A DNA stretch of 32,753 nt from an uncultured Prevotella sp. (GTDB lineage Bacteria; Bacteroidota; Bacteroidia; Bacteroidales; Bacteroidaceae). Where the stretch lies: assembly GCA_900318625.1 (NCBI GenBank), contig ONLG01000018.1, positions 1 to 32,753 of the forward strand, in the 5' to 3' direction. How positions within the stretch are numbered: the first letter of the stretch is position 1; every line of letters begins with the position of its first letter. Below are positions 6,429 through 14,032 of the stretch, piece by piece. The notes under the pieces were generated by a model that saw only the letters and a list, made by a program, of their open reading frames with translations, had not been told where the DNA came from and made no database searches. Position numbers and translations under genes: made by a program.

Positions 6429-9400
6429 ATGGAAGAGAAAATACCACAGCAATGGAGCAAATTCCTGCTCAAGGACGTATCGTTCGTGAACCTGATGATG
6501 CGCCGGATATATAATGTTCTGATAGTTGCAAACCCCTACGATGCGTTCATGCTCGAGGACGACGGCAGGGTAGAGGAGAAGATCTACAACGAGTATATGG
6601 AGCTCGGACTTCGCTATCCGCCCATGTTCACGCAGGTTTCCACCACCGAGGAGGCCGCCCGCGTGCTCGAGACAACCAATGTGGACCTTGTTATATGTAT
6701 GCCCGGCAATGCCGACAACGATGCTTTCGATGTGGCGCGCTCGGTGAAGGCGCAGTTCCCCGATATGCCCTGCGTGGTGCTCACACCCTTCTCTCACGGC
6801 ATCACCAAGCGCATGGAGCACGAAGACCTCAAGATGTTCGACTATGTGTTCTGCTGGCTCGGCAACACCAACCTCATACTGTCGATCATCAAGCTGATTG
6901 AGGACAAGATGAACCTCGAGCACGACATAGCCGAAGCCGGCGTGCAGATGATACTTCTGGTCGAAGACAGCATACGTTTCTATTCGGCCATACTGCCCAA
7001 CCTCTACAGCTACATCCTCGTGCAGAGCAAACAGTTCTCTACCGAGGCCCTCAACCCCCATGCCGCCACGATGCGTATGCGCGGAAGGCCCAAGGTGGTG
7101 CTGGCACGAAACTACAAGGAGGCCATGGCACTCTACGAGAAGTACCATGACAACACGCTGGGCATCATCTCCGACGTGCGCTTCCCCATGACCAATGCCG
7201 TGCCTGCCGAGCAGCGTTCGGTAGACAAGGACTCGGAGGCGGGCCTGAAGCTTCTGCGCGAGATACGCAGCCGCGACGAGTATGTGCCCCTTATCCTTCA
7301 GAGTTCGGAGGCGGATAACCGCGCCAAGGCCGAGGCCGAGGGCTTCCTCTTTGTCGACAAGAACTCGAAGACCATGAGCCGCGACCTCAGACACATACTC
7401 GAAGAGCACATGGGCTTCGGCGACTTCATCTTCCGCGACCCAAAGAGCCATGCCGAGATTATGCGAGTGCATAATCTGAAGGAGCTTCAGGACAACATCT
7501 TCCGCATCCCCAACGACTCCATGCTGCGCCACATCTCGCGCAACCACATGAGCCGGTGGCTCTGTGCGAGGGCTATCTTCCCCGTGTCGGCCTTCCTGAA
7601 AGACATCACATGGCACAAGCTGCAAGACGTAGATGCCCACAAGAAGATCATCTTCAATGCCATCGTGCAGTACCGCCACATGAAGAACATAGGCACCGTT
7701 GCCGTCTTCGACCGCCGCAAGTTCGACCGCTATGCCCACTTTGCGCGTATCGGCGACGGCTCGCTCGGCGGCAAGGGGCGCGGACTGGCTTTCCTCGACA
7801 ACGTTATAAAGCGGCATCCCGAGTTCAGCAGGTTTGCCAATGCCACGGTGCAGATTCCGAAGACGGTGGTGCTGTGTACCGACATCTTCGATGCTTTCAT
7901 GGAGAAGAACAATCTCTACCAGATAGCCCTGAGCGATGCGTCCGACGACGAAATCCTGAACGCCTTTCTGCGTGCCCAGCTGCCCGATACGCTCATTGCA
8001 GACTTCTTCGCTTTCTTCGATGCCACGCACTCGCCTATAGCCATACGCTCCTCTTCGCTGCTCGAAGATGCCCACTACCAGCCTTTTGCAGGCATCTACA
8101 GCACTTACATGATACCCTATCTTGAGGACAAGTATGAGATGTTGCGTATGCTGGCTTGCGCCATCAAGGGAGTCTATGCCTCGGTTTTCTACCGCGACTC
8201 CAAGGCATACATGACCGCCACACAGAACGTGATAGACCAGGAGAAGATGGCTGTGATACTGCAAGCCGTGGTGGGCAGGCAGTATGGCGACTACTACTAT
8301 CCCAACATCAGCGGCGTGCTGCGCTCGCTCAACTACTATCCCATCGGCGACGAGAAAGCCGAGGAGGGCATAGCGAGCCTGGCACTGGGACTGGGCAAGT
8401 ATATCGTCGACGGCGGACAGACCCTGCGCGTGTCGCCCTACCACCCCGACCAGGTGTTGCAGACCAGCGAGATGGACATAGCCCTGCGCCAGACGCAGAC
8501 CAAGTTCTATGCCCTCGACACCACCTACGCCGGTGCCGACTTCAAGGTTGATGACGGTTTCAACATCAAGACTCTCAAAGTGAAGGATGCCGACCGCCAC
8601 TTCCCCTTGCAGCAGCCTGTCGACGGCCCTCACCAATCACCGATCACCAATCCCCAATCACCCGTAGGCGCGCAGCAAACAATCCATCCGCTCAACTATA
8701 TAGCCTCCACCTTCGATGCCTATGACCAGGTTATCCGCGACGGTCTCTACGATGGCGGACGCAAGGTAATCAGTTTCTGCGGCGTGCTTCAGCAGGGAGT
8801 GTTCCCCCTGCCAGAGATATTGCAGATGTCGATGACCTTCGGACAGGAAGCTATGCGCCGTCCGGTGGAGATAGAGTTTGCCTGCAACCTCTCGCCCGAC
8901 CGTTCCGGCGAGTTCTATCTGTTGCAGATACGCCCCATCGTGGACTCGAAGCAGATGCTCGAGGAAGACCTCACCCAGCTGCCCGACGACGGTTGCCTGC
9001 TGCGTTCGCATATGTCGCTGGGCCACGGCATAGCCGAGGACGTGTGCGACGTGGTGTACGTAAAGACCGGCGACGACTTTACGGCCATCAACAACCCCAC
9101 CATTGCCGACGAGATAGAGCGTGTCAACCGCGACTTCCTGGCCCAGAACCGTCAGTATGTGCTCGTGGGACCGGGCCGATGGGGAAGCAGCGACCCGTGG
9201 TTGGGCATACCGGTGAAGTGGCCGCATATCAGTGCCGCGAGGGTGATAGTCGAAGAGGGACTTGCCAACTACCGCGTGGATCCCTCGCAGGGCACCCACT
9301 TCTTCCAGAACCTCACCTCCTTCGGCGTGGGTTACTTCACCATCAACCCCTATAAGGACGAGGGCATCTACCGCCGAGAGCTGCTCGACAGTATGCCAGC

Positions 9401-9503
9401 CGTCAGCGAGACCAAGTATATACGCCACGTGCGCTTCGACCGTCCGCTGAAGATAATGATGGACGGCAAGAAGCAGGAGGGTGTGGTGCTGCTGCCTGAG
9501 TGA
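6429..9503 (+). CDS. Receiver-domain / PPDK-type ATP-grasp (PEP/pyruvate-binding-like) protein, 1024 aa
   Basis: Four regions are visible. Residues 28-160 look like a degenerate receiver fold without an obvious phospho-acceptor. Residues 173-330 form a canonical receiver: E179-D180, acceptor D249 (I-I-S-D-V-R-F-P), S292-S293, and K311 (F-V-D-K-N-S). Residues about 440-840 match the nucleotide-binding ATP-grasp domain of pyruvate phosphate dikinase and PEP synthase: G-S-L-G-G-K-G-R-G-L (444-453), I-A-I-R-S-S-S-L-L-E-D (537-547) and E-F-Y-L-L-Q-I-R-P (828-836). Residues 850-1024 form a distinctive tail (G-P-G-R-W-G-S-S-D-P-W-L-G near 914). I cannot find the phosphohistidine swivel motif or the PEP-binding barrel, so it is not a complete PPDK or PEP synthase. 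It may transfer phosphate from ATP to an unknown acceptor under receiver control. Residues 734-746 look like a low-complexity insertion. Annotated relatives are often called PEP synthase, which may mislead. Confidence 0.8.
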   Translation: MEEKIPQQWSKFLLKDVSFVNLMMRRIYNVLIVANPYDAFMLEDDGRVEEKIYNEYMELGLRYPPMFTQVSTTEEAARVLETTNVDLVICMPGNADNDAFDVARSVKAQFPDMPCVVLTPFSHGITKRMEHEDLKMFDYVFCWLGNTNLILSIIKLIEDKMNLEHDIAEAGVQMILLVEDSIRFYSAILPNLYSYILVQSKQFSTEALNPHAATMRMRGRPKVVLARNYKEAMALYEKYHDNTLGIISDVRFPMTNAVPAEQRSVDKDSEAGLKLLREIRSRDEYVPLILQSSEADNRAKAEAEGFLFVDKNSKTMSRDLRHILEEHMGFGDFIFRDPKSHAEIMRVHNLKELQDNIFRIPNDSMLRHISRNHMSRWLCARAIFPVSAFLKDITWHKLQDVDAHKKIIFNAIVQYRHMKNIGTVAVFDRRKFDRYAHFARIGDGSLGGKGRGLAFLDNVIKRHPEFSRFANATVQIPKTVVLCTDIFDAFMEKNNLYQIALSDASDDEILNAFLRAQLPDTLIADFFAFFDATHSPIAIRSSSLLEDAHYQPFAGIYSTYMIPYLEDKYEMLRMLACAIKGVYASVFYRDSKAYMTATQNVIDQEKMAVILQAVVGRQYGDYYYPNISGVLRSLNYYPIGDEKAEEGIASLALGLGKYIVDGGQTLRVSPYHPDQVLQTSEMDIALRQTQTKFYALDTTYAGADFKVDDGFNIKTLKVKDADRHFPLQQPVDGPHQSPITNPQSPVGAQQTIHPLNYIASTFDAYDQVIRDGLYDGGRKVISFCGVLQQGVFPLPEILQMSMTFGQEAMRRPVEIEFACNLSPDRSGEFYLLQIRPIVDSKQMLEEDLTQLPDDGCLLRSHMSLGHGIAEDVCDVVYVKTGDDFTAINNPTIADEIERVNRDFLAQNRQYVLVGPGRWGSSDPWLGIPVKWPHISAARVIVEEGLANYRVDPSQGTHFFQNLTSFGVGYFTINPYKDEGIYRRELLDSMPAVSETKYIRHVRFDRPLKIMMDGKKQEGVVLLPE

Positions 9504-9619
9504 TTGGCGGCAAGACGGACAAGGCAGATGGTGAGAAAAAGCAGCCTGCTGAAGACCATAATCTGCGGCTGAACGAAAAAAATAAGTTCAAAACGGTATG
9601 TAAATTAAAATAAATTAAC

Positions 9620-9627
9620 TATTTTTG
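9620..9627 (+). promoter_or_regulatory. Promoter -7 element TATTTTTG for the aquaporin gene
   Basis: TATTTTTG lies 44 bases upstream of the ATG at 9672, in an AT-rich stretch after the preceding gene's stop. Confidence 0.55.
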
Positions 9628-9671
9628 CGTTGTTAAACATATCGACTTTGTAATTTAAACACATACGAAAC

Positions 9672-10352
9672 ATGAAAAAGTACTTAGCAGAAATGGTGGG
9701 CACTATGGTGCTCGTACTCATGGGTTGCGGCGTGGCAGTGAGCCTCGGATGCGATCCCGTCAACAACATTCCAGCCGTAGTGGGCACTTCCGTGGCCTTC
9801 GGCTTGGCAGTAGTGGCTATGGCCTACACCATCGGCGGCATCTCTGGATGCCACATCAACCCGGCTATCACACTGGGATGCTTCCTCACTGGCCGCATCA
9901 GTGCCAAGGATTGCGGTATGTATATGCTCTTCCAGGTAATTGGAGCGTTCATCGGTTCGGCCTTGCTCTATGCCCTCACGTCGTCTGCCGACGGTTCAAT
10001 AGCCGGCACGGGAGCCAATGACCTTCAGCTCGGAGTATCTGCCATCGGCGGTCTGCTGGCCGAGATTGTGTTCACCTGCGTATTCGTTCTCGTCGTGCTT
10101 GGTGCCACGTCGAAGACCAACGGAGCCACCAACAACTTCGCAGGACTGGCTATCGGTCTGAGCCTCGTGCTCGTTCATCTGGTCTGCATACGCTATACCG
10201 GCACGTCGGTCAACCCCGCACGTTCCATCGCACCAGCCGTATTTGCAGGCGGAACCGCCCTCACCAACCTCTGGATATTCATTGTTGGTCCGTTCATCGG
10301 TGCCGCTCTGGCTGCCCTTATATGGAAATGTATCGACACCGACGAGGCATAA
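9672..10352 (+). CDS. aqpZ: Aquaporin Z-type water channel
   Basis: The 226-residue, six-helix MIP-family channel carries both half-helix motifs, H-I-N-P-A-I-T (NPA 63-65) and S-V-N-P-A-R-S (NPA 181-183). The aromatic/arginine filter of E. coli AqpZ is conserved in position and type: F43, H169, T178 and R184. This indicates a water-selective pore rather than a glycerol facilitator. Length is normal for AqpZ. It sits in the inner membrane and equilibrates water during osmotic shifts. It appears to be a single-gene unit, with a promoter at 9620 and a terminator at 10375-10414. Confidence 0.95.
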   Translation: MKKYLAEMVGTMVLVLMGCGVAVSLGCDPVNNIPAVVGTSVAFGLAVVAMAYTIGGISGCHINPAITLGCFLTGRISAKDCGMYMLFQVIGAFIGSALLYALTSSADGSIAGTGANDLQLGVSAIGGLLAEIVFTCVFVLVVLGATSKTNGATNNFAGLAIGLSLVLVHLVCIRYTGTSVNPARSIAPAVFAGGTALTNLWIFIVGPFIGAALAALIWKCIDTDEA

Positions 10353-10374
10353 GCCTTGTAAACTCACAGATAAG

Positions 10375-10414
10375 ACACAAAAAACGAGACCCTATGGCCT
10401 CGTTTTTTTGTGTG
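10375..10414 (+). terminator. Rho-independent terminator of the aquaporin gene
   Basis: ACACAAAAAACGAG pairs with CTCGTTTTTTTGTGT around a 10-nt loop (10389-10398) that can itself pair CC with GG. The stem carries the T run. It lies 22 bases past the stop. The symmetric A and T tracts could also stop transcription from the converging minus-strand gene ending at 10442. Confidence 0.85.
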
Positions 10415-10441
10415 TGCTTTGGGGTTGTTTTTGGGGGCAGC

Positions 10442-10807
10442 TCAGAAAACGCACGCCCAACCGAATTTCCTCACCAAGTCTTGAAGCAGGTTATGGTCGC
10501 GGACAGGAATTGTAAGCGATACGGTTTCACGCTGATTGTTGCGGTCTGCAATGTTGGCAGAGTCAAGGTCGTACTGTGTCTGCATGTTCATCCACACGTC
10601 GGCAGGAATACCCAACGCCTTCTCGAGCGCAACGGCAACATTGAGCGATATGCTGCGCTTGCCGTTGATGGTCTCGCTGAGCACAGATGGCTTGATGCCA
10701 GTGTCGTGGGCGAGTTGCTTTTGGGTCATTTTGCGTTCCTTCAGCTCGTCCTTCAGCAACTCTCCGGGGTGGGTTGCGGCAAATGGGATCAGTTCTTTCT
10801 TATTCAT
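10442..10807 (-). CDS. HigA-family XRE helix-turn-helix protein (solitary antitoxin-like regulator)
   Basis: From the ATG at 10807 the protein is 121 residues. It opens with the HigA/VapI signature A-T-H-P-G-E-L-L-K-D-E-L, then a helix-turn-helix M-T-Q-K-Q-L-A-H-D-T-G-I-K-P-S-V-L-S-E-T-I-N-G-K-R, then S-L-N-V-A-V-A-L-E-K-A-L-G-I and W-M-N-M-Q. HigA proteins repress their own operon and neutralise a HigB RelE-like mRNase. No HigB-like frame is found on either side: downstream is the aquaporin terminator, and upstream is a promoter with a leader holding only a six-codon frame. This copy is therefore probably an orphan regulator or the remnant of a toxin-antitoxin pair. The C-terminal tail (about 40 residues) is not recognised. 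Confidence 0.85.
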   Translation of the reverse strand: MNKKELIPFAATHPGELLKDELKERKMTQKQLAHDTGIKPSVLSETINGKRSISLNVAVALEKALGIPADVWMNMQTQYDLDSANIADRNNQRETVSLTIPVRDHNLLQDLVRKFGWACVF

Positions 10808-11052
10808 AGTGTTTTGAGATTTCAAATATCAATGCGTTTACAACAATGCCTTCTTCATCTGGCGAACTGCGGAAAAGGAGGCACAAAATTAGCAATAATC
10901 TTTCAAATAATTAGCAAATCTGTGAATTGTTTTTGCAGGCCATCTTCGCAGTGTAACATGACGCAGGTCTGCTGCCTTGTTTGTTCGGAGTTGCTGCCAC
11001 GCTTTCAGGAAGTGAGGTGCGAGGCATATTACACTTAAAAAATCATAATCGC
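10808..11052. promoter_or_regulatory. Divergent regulatory region with AATTAGCAA direct repeats
   Basis: The minus strand carries a TAATTTTG -7 element at 10884-10891 for the HigA-like gene. AATTAGCAA occurs twice (10887-10895 and 10909-10917), 22 bp apart, or two helical turns. One copy overlaps the -7 element, so this is a candidate operator for autoregulation. The remaining bases to 11052 show no gene. Confidence 0.45.
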
Positions 11053-11083
11053 TTTGCCATGAGAAAAGAAAATGCTAACTTTG
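11053..11083 (+). promoter_or_regulatory. fbaA promoter (TTTG-N19-TAACTTTG)
   Basis: TTTG at 11053-11056 and TAACTTTG at 11076-11083 are separated by exactly 19 nt, a textbook Bacteroidetes promoter, 62 bases upstream of the aldolase ATG. Confidence 0.8.
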
Positions 11084-11145
11084 CAAACACATTATGAATA
11101 AGTGGAAAGAAGATTTTTTTAATACGTTTTAATCAATAAACAATT

Positions 11146-12156
11146 ATGGTAGATTACAAATCATTAGGCTTGGTAAACACTCGCGAGATGTTTAAGAAAG
11201 CCATCAATGGCGGTTACGCCATTCCTGCATTCAACTTCAACAACATGGAGCAGCTGCAGGCCATCATCAAGGCTTCAAGCGACCTCAAGTCGCCGGTTAT
11301 CCTTCAGGTTTCAAAGGGTGCACGCAACTATGCCAACCAGACTCTGCTGCGCTACATGGCTCAGGGAGCTGTTGAGTATGCTAAGGAGCTGGGCTGCAAC
11401 CATCCTGAGATTGCCCTCCACCTCGACCACGGCGACAGCTTCGAGCTTTGCAAGAGCTGCGTTGACTTCGGTTTCTCTTCAGTGATGATCGACGGTTCGT
11501 CGCTGCCCTACGAGGAGAACATCGCCCTGACAAAGAAGGTTGTAGAGTATGCACATCAGTTCGACGTAACTGTTGAGGGTGAGCTCGGCGTGCTCGCTGG
11601 TGTTGAAGACGAGGTGGTTGCTGCCGAGTCGCACTACACAAAGCCCGAAGAGGTAATCGACTTCGTAAGCCGCACGGGCGTTGACTCGCTCGCTATCTCT
11701 ATCGGTACAAGCCACGGAGCCTACAAGTTCACTCCCGATCAGTGTACCCGTGACCCGAAGACAGGCAAGCTCGTTCCTCCTCCATTGGCTTTCGACGTGC
11801 TCGATGCCATCATGGAGAAACTCCCCGGATTCCCCATCGTGCTCCACGGTTCGTCTTCAGTACCACAGGAGTATGTTGACATGATCAACTCTACAGGCGG
11901 CAAGCTGCCCGATGCAGTAGGTATCCCCGAGGAGCAGCTGCGTAAGGCTTCTAAGAGCGCTGTCTGCAAGATCAACATCGACTCTGACTCTCGTCTGGCT
12001 TTCACCGCTGCCGTTCGCAAGGTGTTCGCCGAGAAGCCGGGTGAGTTCGACCCGCGTAAGTACTGCGGTCCTGCTCGCGACCTTATGTATGAGCTCTACA
12101 GCCACAAGATCAAGGAAGTTCTGGGTTCAGACAACAAGCTGGCTCAGCTCGACTAA
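11146..12156 (+). CDS. fbaA: Class II fructose-1,6-bisphosphate aldolase
   Basis: The 336-residue zinc-dependent aldolase of glycolysis and gluconeogenesis interconverts fructose 1,6-bisphosphate with DHAP and glyceraldehyde 3-phosphate. Seen in the sequence: A-F-N-F-N-N (28-33), the catalytic and zinc segment H-L-D-H-G (92-96, with D94 catalytic and H95 a zinc ligand), E-G-E-L-G near 144-148, G-T-S-H-G with zinc ligand H190, and V-L-H-G-S-S (H234). It closely resembles the long-chain class II type of Bacteroidales. Strong promoter and terminator elements flank it, so it is a single-gene unit. Whether tagatose bisphosphate is also used cannot be told from the sequence. Confidence 0.96.
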   Translation: MVDYKSLGLVNTREMFKKAINGGYAIPAFNFNNMEQLQAIIKASSDLKSPVILQVSKGARNYANQTLLRYMAQGAVEYAKELGCNHPEIALHLDHGDSFELCKSCVDFGFSSVMIDGSSLPYEENIALTKKVVEYAHQFDVTVEGELGVLAGVEDEVVAAESHYTKPEEVIDFVSRTGVDSLAISIGTSHGAYKFTPDQCTRDPKTGKLVPPPLAFDVLDAIMEKLPGFPIVLHGSSSVPQEYVDMINSTGGKLPDAVGIPEEQLRKASKSAVCKINIDSDSRLAFTAAVRKVFAEKPGEFDPRKYCGPARDLMYELYSHKIKEVLGSDNKLAQLD

Positions 12157-12178
12157 TAGAGCTTAATAATAATATATG

Positions 12179-12210
12179 GTGCGGCGGAATGTTTTTCCGT
12201 CGCACTTTTT
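12179..12210 (+). terminator. Rho-independent terminator of fbaA
   Basis: GTGCGGCGGAA (12179-12189) pairs with TTCCGTCGCAC (12195-12205), 11 bp with one G-T pair and a 5-nt loop, and is followed by TTTTT. It lies 22 bases past the stop. Confidence 0.9.
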
Positions 12211-12312
12211 ATTTATATATGCAATAAAACCGGTTGCATTATCTCATTTTTTTTTTAACATAAGCAGGCAGACAAGCGCATGGCTATTTTGCGCTTTTTT
12301 TTGTTGAAAGTA

Positions 12313-12342
12313 TTTGCCGTTGGCTTTTTTTTCCTACTTTTG
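12313..12342 (+). promoter_or_regulatory. Promoter of the restriction-modification operon (TTTG-N18-TACTTTTG)
   Basis: TTTG at 12313-12316 and TACTTTTG at 12335-12342 are 18 nt apart. Transcription would begin near 12348, leaving a leader of about 310 nt before the methyltransferase ATG at 12659. Confidence 0.65.
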
Positions 12343-12562
12343 CAATTAAGTATATGGTGATATGTTGTTCCAGATGATATTCTGGCGCAACATTTAGTCT
12401 CAGCGGAGGCTGCCGATACACTTTTTGAGGGTATAAACATAGCACATTGCTTTGTATTCTGAACGTTCCGAAAGTTTGGCCACATGAAGAACAATGCTCC
12501 AGGTATGAAGTTGATGTCTGCGTTACGTGGACATTGAACACTATCTGAGTATTGTGGGTAAG

Positions 12563-12620
12563 GCCAAACACCCTGGGACGTGGATAGTATAGTTGTCCAC
12601 GTTTTGTGTGTTTGGCTTTT
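12563..12620 (+). terminator. Terminator-like double hairpin in the methyltransferase leader
   Basis: An outer stem GCCAAACAC (12563-12571) / GTGTTTGGC (12608-12616) encloses an inner stem ACGTGGA (12578-12584) / TCCACGT (12596-12602), and TTTT follows directly. It lies between the promoter and the methyltransferase ATG. It may be an attenuator, or the terminator of a gene that has since decayed. Confidence 0.5.
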
Positions 12621-12658
12621 CCACACTGGATATTTCGCAAGTGCGTAAACATTTTGAC

Positions 12659-14032
12659 ATGAGCGAAATATCAGTAAGTAGGTATTCATTGCCCATACTG
12701 CCTTCAGATATCCTTTCAGAACAGCAAATTCCAATTGTCTTCAATGGCGAACAATCCTCCTCTGGAGATAGTCTTCGCTTGCTGTCACTGTTTTCCGGAT
12801 GTGGAGGTATGGACTTGGGGTTTGAAGGAAATTTTATTGCTGCCACTAAATCAGTTGGCAGTTGTAGTCCATTTGTGGAGAAGTTTATTTCCGACGACTG
12901 GGTTCTGCTTCGTAAGACACGTTTTAGGACAATCTTTGCCAACGACATATTGCCAGAAGCCAGAACTGCTTGGCTAAACTATATGGGCAAGCATGGCCAT
13001 GACGAAACAGAATATCATAATGTCAGTGTGGTGGATTTAGTAAAGATGCATCGAGCTGGTGCTAAAGTTTTCCCTGACAATGTTGATATAGTAACGGGAG
13101 GTTTTCCGTGTCAAGACTTTAGCGTGGCAGGTAAGCGTGCAGGTTTCAATTCTGCAAAAGATGACAAAGGGAACAAAGTTTCTTTTGACAAGCCTTCTGA
13201 GGAGAACAGGGGTAAGCTGTATTATTGGATGAAGCAGGTTATAGATATAACCCGACCTAAGATGTTTATTGCTGAAAATGTCAAGGGGCTGGTAAGCCTT
13301 GGCAATGTAAAAGATATAATTCAGAAAGATTTTGCGAGTGCAGACGGCAATGGATACATCGTGTTTACTCCAAAAATATTGCAGGCTGCCAATTACGGAG
13401 TGCCCGAATCGCGCGAAAGAGTGATTTTTATCGGTGTGCGGCGTAATGCTCTTAATAAGGACGTTATTAGATATTTGGAAATGGATAACGTTCCCCCTGA
13501 ATATAATCCTTATCCCAAGCCGACCCATTCGTTCAGCGTGGAAGGTGCTGGTCTGCTGTCTCCTGTCTGTGTACGTGATGTTTTCTGTCAGCTTTCTGAG
13601 CCTGAAAACTCTGTAGACTATTCGCAACAGCTGTATTCGAAAGCAAAATTCCTTGCCAGCGGTGGACAGGGACAGTCGGAGATAAAGCTTGATTGCGTTG
13701 CTCCAACAATTCGCTCAGAACATCATGGCAACATAGAGTTTCGTCGATTGTCAAAAGAGCATGGTGGTAGAAATACAGAAGAGCTTGCCCAAGGAATGGC
13801 AGAGCGTAGATTGACACCGCGGGAATGTGCTCTTATACAAACTTTTCCTCCTGATTATCCATTTGTTGTAAAAAAGGCGCACGAGCGTAAATATATACTC
13901 AGTGCATCTGCTGCATATAAAGTTATAGGTAATGCTGTTCCGCCTATTTTAGCTTACAATATTGCTAAACGGCTTGAAGAACTATGGCCAATATATTTTG
14001 AAGGAAATGGAAAACATAATAGCAATCCATAA
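12659..14032 (+). CDS. DNA (cytosine-5)-methyltransferase of a type II restriction-modification system
   Basis: From the ATG at 12659 the protein is 457 residues. A longer TTG start at 12593 lies inside the leader hairpin and is less likely. The m5C motifs appear in order: I, L-S-L-F-S-G-C-G-G-M-D-L-G-F (42-55); IV, V-T-G-G-F-P-C-Q-D-F-S (145-155) with catalytic Cys151; VI, E-N-V (206-208); VIII, S-R-E-R-V-I-F-I-G (251-259); IX, R-L-T-P-R-E-C-A-L-I-Q-T-F-P (384-397); X, Y-K-V-I-G-N-A-V-P-P (420-429). The target-recognition region is roughly 265-380. It transfers a methyl group from SAM to cytosine C5, protecting DNA from the overlapping endonuclease. The recognition sequence cannot be read from the protein. 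The gene is AT-rich compared with its neighbours, consistent with transfer. Confidence 0.93.
   Translation: MSEISVSRYSLPILPSDILSEQQIPIVFNGEQSSSGDSLRLLSLFSGCGGMDLGFEGNFIAATKSVGSCSPFVEKFISDDWVLLRKTRFRTIFANDILPEARTAWLNYMGKHGHDETEYHNVSVVDLVKMHRAGAKVFPDNVDIVTGGFPCQDFSVAGKRAGFNSAKDDKGNKVSFDKPSEENRGKLYYWMKQVIDITRPKMFIAENVKGLVSLGNVKDIIQKDFASADGNGYIVFTPKILQAANYGVPESRERVIFIGVRRNALNKDVIRYLEMDNVPPEYNPYPKPTHSFSVEGAGLLSPVCVRDVFCQLSEPENSVDYSQQLYSKAKFLASGGQGQSEIKLDCVAPTIRSEHHGNIEFRRLSKEHGGRNTEELAQGMAERRLTPRECALIQTFPPDYPFVVKKAHERKYILSASAAYKVIGNAVPPILAYNIAKRLEELWPIYFEGNGKHNSNP

Larger units (their letters stand above)
12211..12658. other. AT-rich leader of the restriction-modification island, no supported gene
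   Basis: About 450 bases hold a promoter (12313-12342), a 33-codon open stretch without a start (12361-12462, reading VPDDILAQHLVSAEAADTLF internally), and a terminator-like double hairpin (12563-12616). Open frames on the minus strand are unconvincing, being cysteine- and proline-rich and crossing the hairpin. I see no intact gene here. The 33-codon stretch could be the relic of a small protein. Confidence 0.5.

Noticed and set aside
6360-8636. A 758-codon open frame on the minus strand
   Set aside because: It lies wholly opposite the receiver/ATP-grasp gene, which has clear domains and a promoter. The minus-strand product is His/Val/Leu-rich with no recognisable domain, the usual shadow in a GC-rich codon pattern.
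10808-11052. A HigB toxin partner for the HigA-like protein
   Set aside because: No frame of suitable size or RelE-like sequence is present; the leader encodes only a six-codon frame.
12361-12462. A 33-codon protein-like stretch upstream of the methyltransferase (possible controller protein)
   Set aside because: It has no start codon, is bounded by TGA on both sides, and no helix-turn-helix can be read; at most it is a gene relic.
12343-12658. A Vsr mismatch endonuclease next to the methyltransferase
   Set aside because: I looked for the Vsr motifs in all plus-strand frames of the leader and did not find them.
12255-12948. Minus-strand frames opposite the methyltransferase leader
   Set aside because: They overlap the promoter and hairpin of the restriction-modification operon and the methyltransferase start, and have Cys/Pro-rich, low-quality sequence.
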